Shown here one piece after another: positions 18,717 to 20,082 of a stretch of DNA of 20,082 nucleotides (within the stretch, counting starts at the first letter, position 1; each line of letters opens with the position of its first letter). The notes under the pieces are model-generated. The model did not search any database and was not told where the DNA came from. It saw only the letters and a program-made list of their open reading frames with translations. The stretch lies in NCBI GenBank assembly GCA_003990745.1, contig RBNI01002004.1:1-20082 (forward strand), in the 5' to 3' direction. The stretch is from Jimgerdemannia flammicorona (lineage: Eukaryota > Mucoromycota > Endogonomycetes > Endogonales > Endogonaceae). The translations under genes and the position numbers were made by a program.

Positions 18717-20082
18717 GCAGTTCAGTACTTGGGTATTTATCTGTCAGTATATGGGTCGGTTCTGCCCCGACATTGGTGGGAGCAGCAGGTTAGCATCTGG
18801 GAGGAGGTGCTGCAGAGTTGGGGGGGCCGCCATTTGTCCCTAGCAGGACATGTTTCGATTCTGAATGTCTATTGGCTGCCGAAGATATGATATCTGACTT
18901 ATCATTTGGACTTCCTGGCCTGGGTAGTGAAGAGATTGATGAAGCTGGCCAAGGGGTGGATCTGGGCTGGAAGGCAGAGTCAAATCAGCTGGGAGGTCTT
19001 ATCCTTACCAGTGGCAAGTGGGGGACTGGGGCTGGTGGACTTCCCTAAGAGGCTGCACTACCTGAGAGCATGGTGGCTGAAGAGAGCAGTGGAGTTGAGA
19101 GGGAGTAGTTGGGTCCCCCTACTGCAGAAAGTCTGGGAGATGAGGTCCTCTCTGAGGGGTTTGACTGGTGATCTCCTAGCACTTGTGGGCCTTCAGAACA
19201 CTGAACACTTACAATTCAAAGGCTTCTGGTGGGGAGTGGCAGAAGGGGCATGCTGCATTGGCATTAGGTGGCAGGGAGATGAAGGGGAGGCAGCTTGGGA
19301 CCCAGGGATGTGGAGATGGGACTGAGTATTACTGGGTGGCATTCCTCTAATTGAGTTTGATATTGGTGATGGAATTGAATACCAGCAGGGACTAGGCTAG
19401 GACCTGTGGCCTAGCAGTTGACAAGGAGTAGGAATTGGTGAGGAGTGGGACTGGCATAGCATTTGGGTCTGGAGTGCTGAGGTGAGGAGATGGATATCGC
19501 TGAAGTACTGAGTGGTCGGGTGGTATATGCTGAGGTGGAATGTCATGCTCAACTTCCACTCAGGTCACCTTATTGAGGGAGGTTGCTTCGACTGTGAAGA
19601 GTGCTATAATATAGGGCAAGAAGGGGGATATGTGCAGATGCCTAAACATTGGCTAAGAGAGTGTGAGGTACTTGGTACCTTTTGGCAGAACATTGGGGAT
19701 CATTTGGGGGGAGTGTGTCAGGGAGCTGGCATGCAGGGATGATGGAAAGATTTAAGGAGTAGATTGGAAGGGGGGGTGGGGAAGGAATGGCTGACGTTAG
19801 GCTGGGCATTGGCCATTTGGGTGGGGCTGGCCAGTCACTGGGTATATGTTTTTGAGGATGGACAGTAACTTGGTTCTGAGGTCAGGCTGCTGAGGTGGTG
19901 TAGCCTTATGGAAGACACTCTGATGGGCTGGTGGCTTGGCTGGGGGTTGCAGGGGGGTCGAAGGCATCATTTGGTAGAGAAAATATGTTGGCAGAGTGGG
20001 GGGAGGGTGGATGTTGCAGGTGAGAAAGTAGTCTTTGTTCATGTAGGTGGGGGGAGTGGCACACCCATGGGAATCGGGTAGT
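18717..20082 (+). pseudogene. LINE ORF2 C-terminal region with zinc-binding motif (broken, incomplete)
   Basis: In one frame this reads AVQYLGIYLS, then LSLAGHVSILNVYWLPK, then GGLGLVDFPKRLHYLRAWW. These are the conserved thumb and post-RT blocks of APE-type LINEs. Further on, C-x2-C-x2-C (19584-19601) and H-x4-C (19647-19664) in CFDCEECY...KHWLREC followed by FW fit the zf-RVT zinc-binding end. A TGA interrupts the LPKI-YLTYHL block, and several more stops occur between 19322 and 19512. Beyond 19740 the frame reads WLTLGWALAIWVGLASHWVY, still likely LINE protein. The window ends inside it. Confidence 0.85.

Larger units (their letters stand above)
17820..20082 (+). mobile_element. 5'-truncated LINE, second family, running off the window
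   Basis: LINE similarity begins near 17838, where TSFEEL-ATI matches ISLDEVLGVL of the nested LINE just before its RT. ORF1, the endonuclease and the linker are absent upstream, so the copy is 5'-truncated, as is common for LINEs. It keeps about 15 CG dinucleotides in 2.1 kb by eye, more than the older elements. The 3' end lies beyond 20082. The exact 5' edge (about 17800-17838) cannot be set by eye. Confidence 0.88.

Overview
The window is eukaryotic repeat DNA, most likely from a transposon-rich filamentous fungus. The grounds are nested Ty3/Gypsy and LINE elements, no host gene, and very strong CpG loss: by eye I find only two CG dinucleotides in the first 2.4 kb. The host assignment is inference; the sequence does not name a species.

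Layout. Bases 1-184 are the 3' end of a plus-strand LINE with a poly(A) tail. Bases 185-865 are AT-rich with no gene. Bases 870-17047 form one old Ty3/Gypsy retrotransposon read on the minus strand, flanked by a 4-bp CTAT duplication. Its left LTR is 870-2366. Its internal part is 2367-9922, and the right LTR starts at 9923. The right LTR was split by a minus-strand LINE (about 10694-16440, poly(A) end at 10694-10716) and resumes to 17047. Bases 17052-17815 are AT-rich and empty. From about 17820 to the window end lies a second, 5'-truncated, plus-strand LINE of a related but distinct family.

The Ty3 element reads in minus-strand order: PBS matching a tRNA-Pro 3' end, gag with a CCHC zinc knuckle, a gag-protease linker, retropepsin, a basic Cys-rich module with an acidic tail, a Cys/His-rich module, a dUTPase, a second pre-RT segment, reverse transcriptase, RNase H, and integrase (HHCC, DD35E, GPY/F). 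All reading frames are broken by in-frame stops and frameshifts, so it is a fossil. The unusual part is the roughly 2 kb between protease and RT. It carries a dUTPase with all five family motifs in one frame, plus two Cys-rich modules.

Decay pattern. Premature stops often sit where Arg (CGA), Gln or Trp would be expected, and the first ~150 bp of the two LTRs differ only by transitions. This fits cytosine-methylation deamination or a RIP-like process. The LINE at the right end keeps more CpG and longer frames, so it is probably younger.
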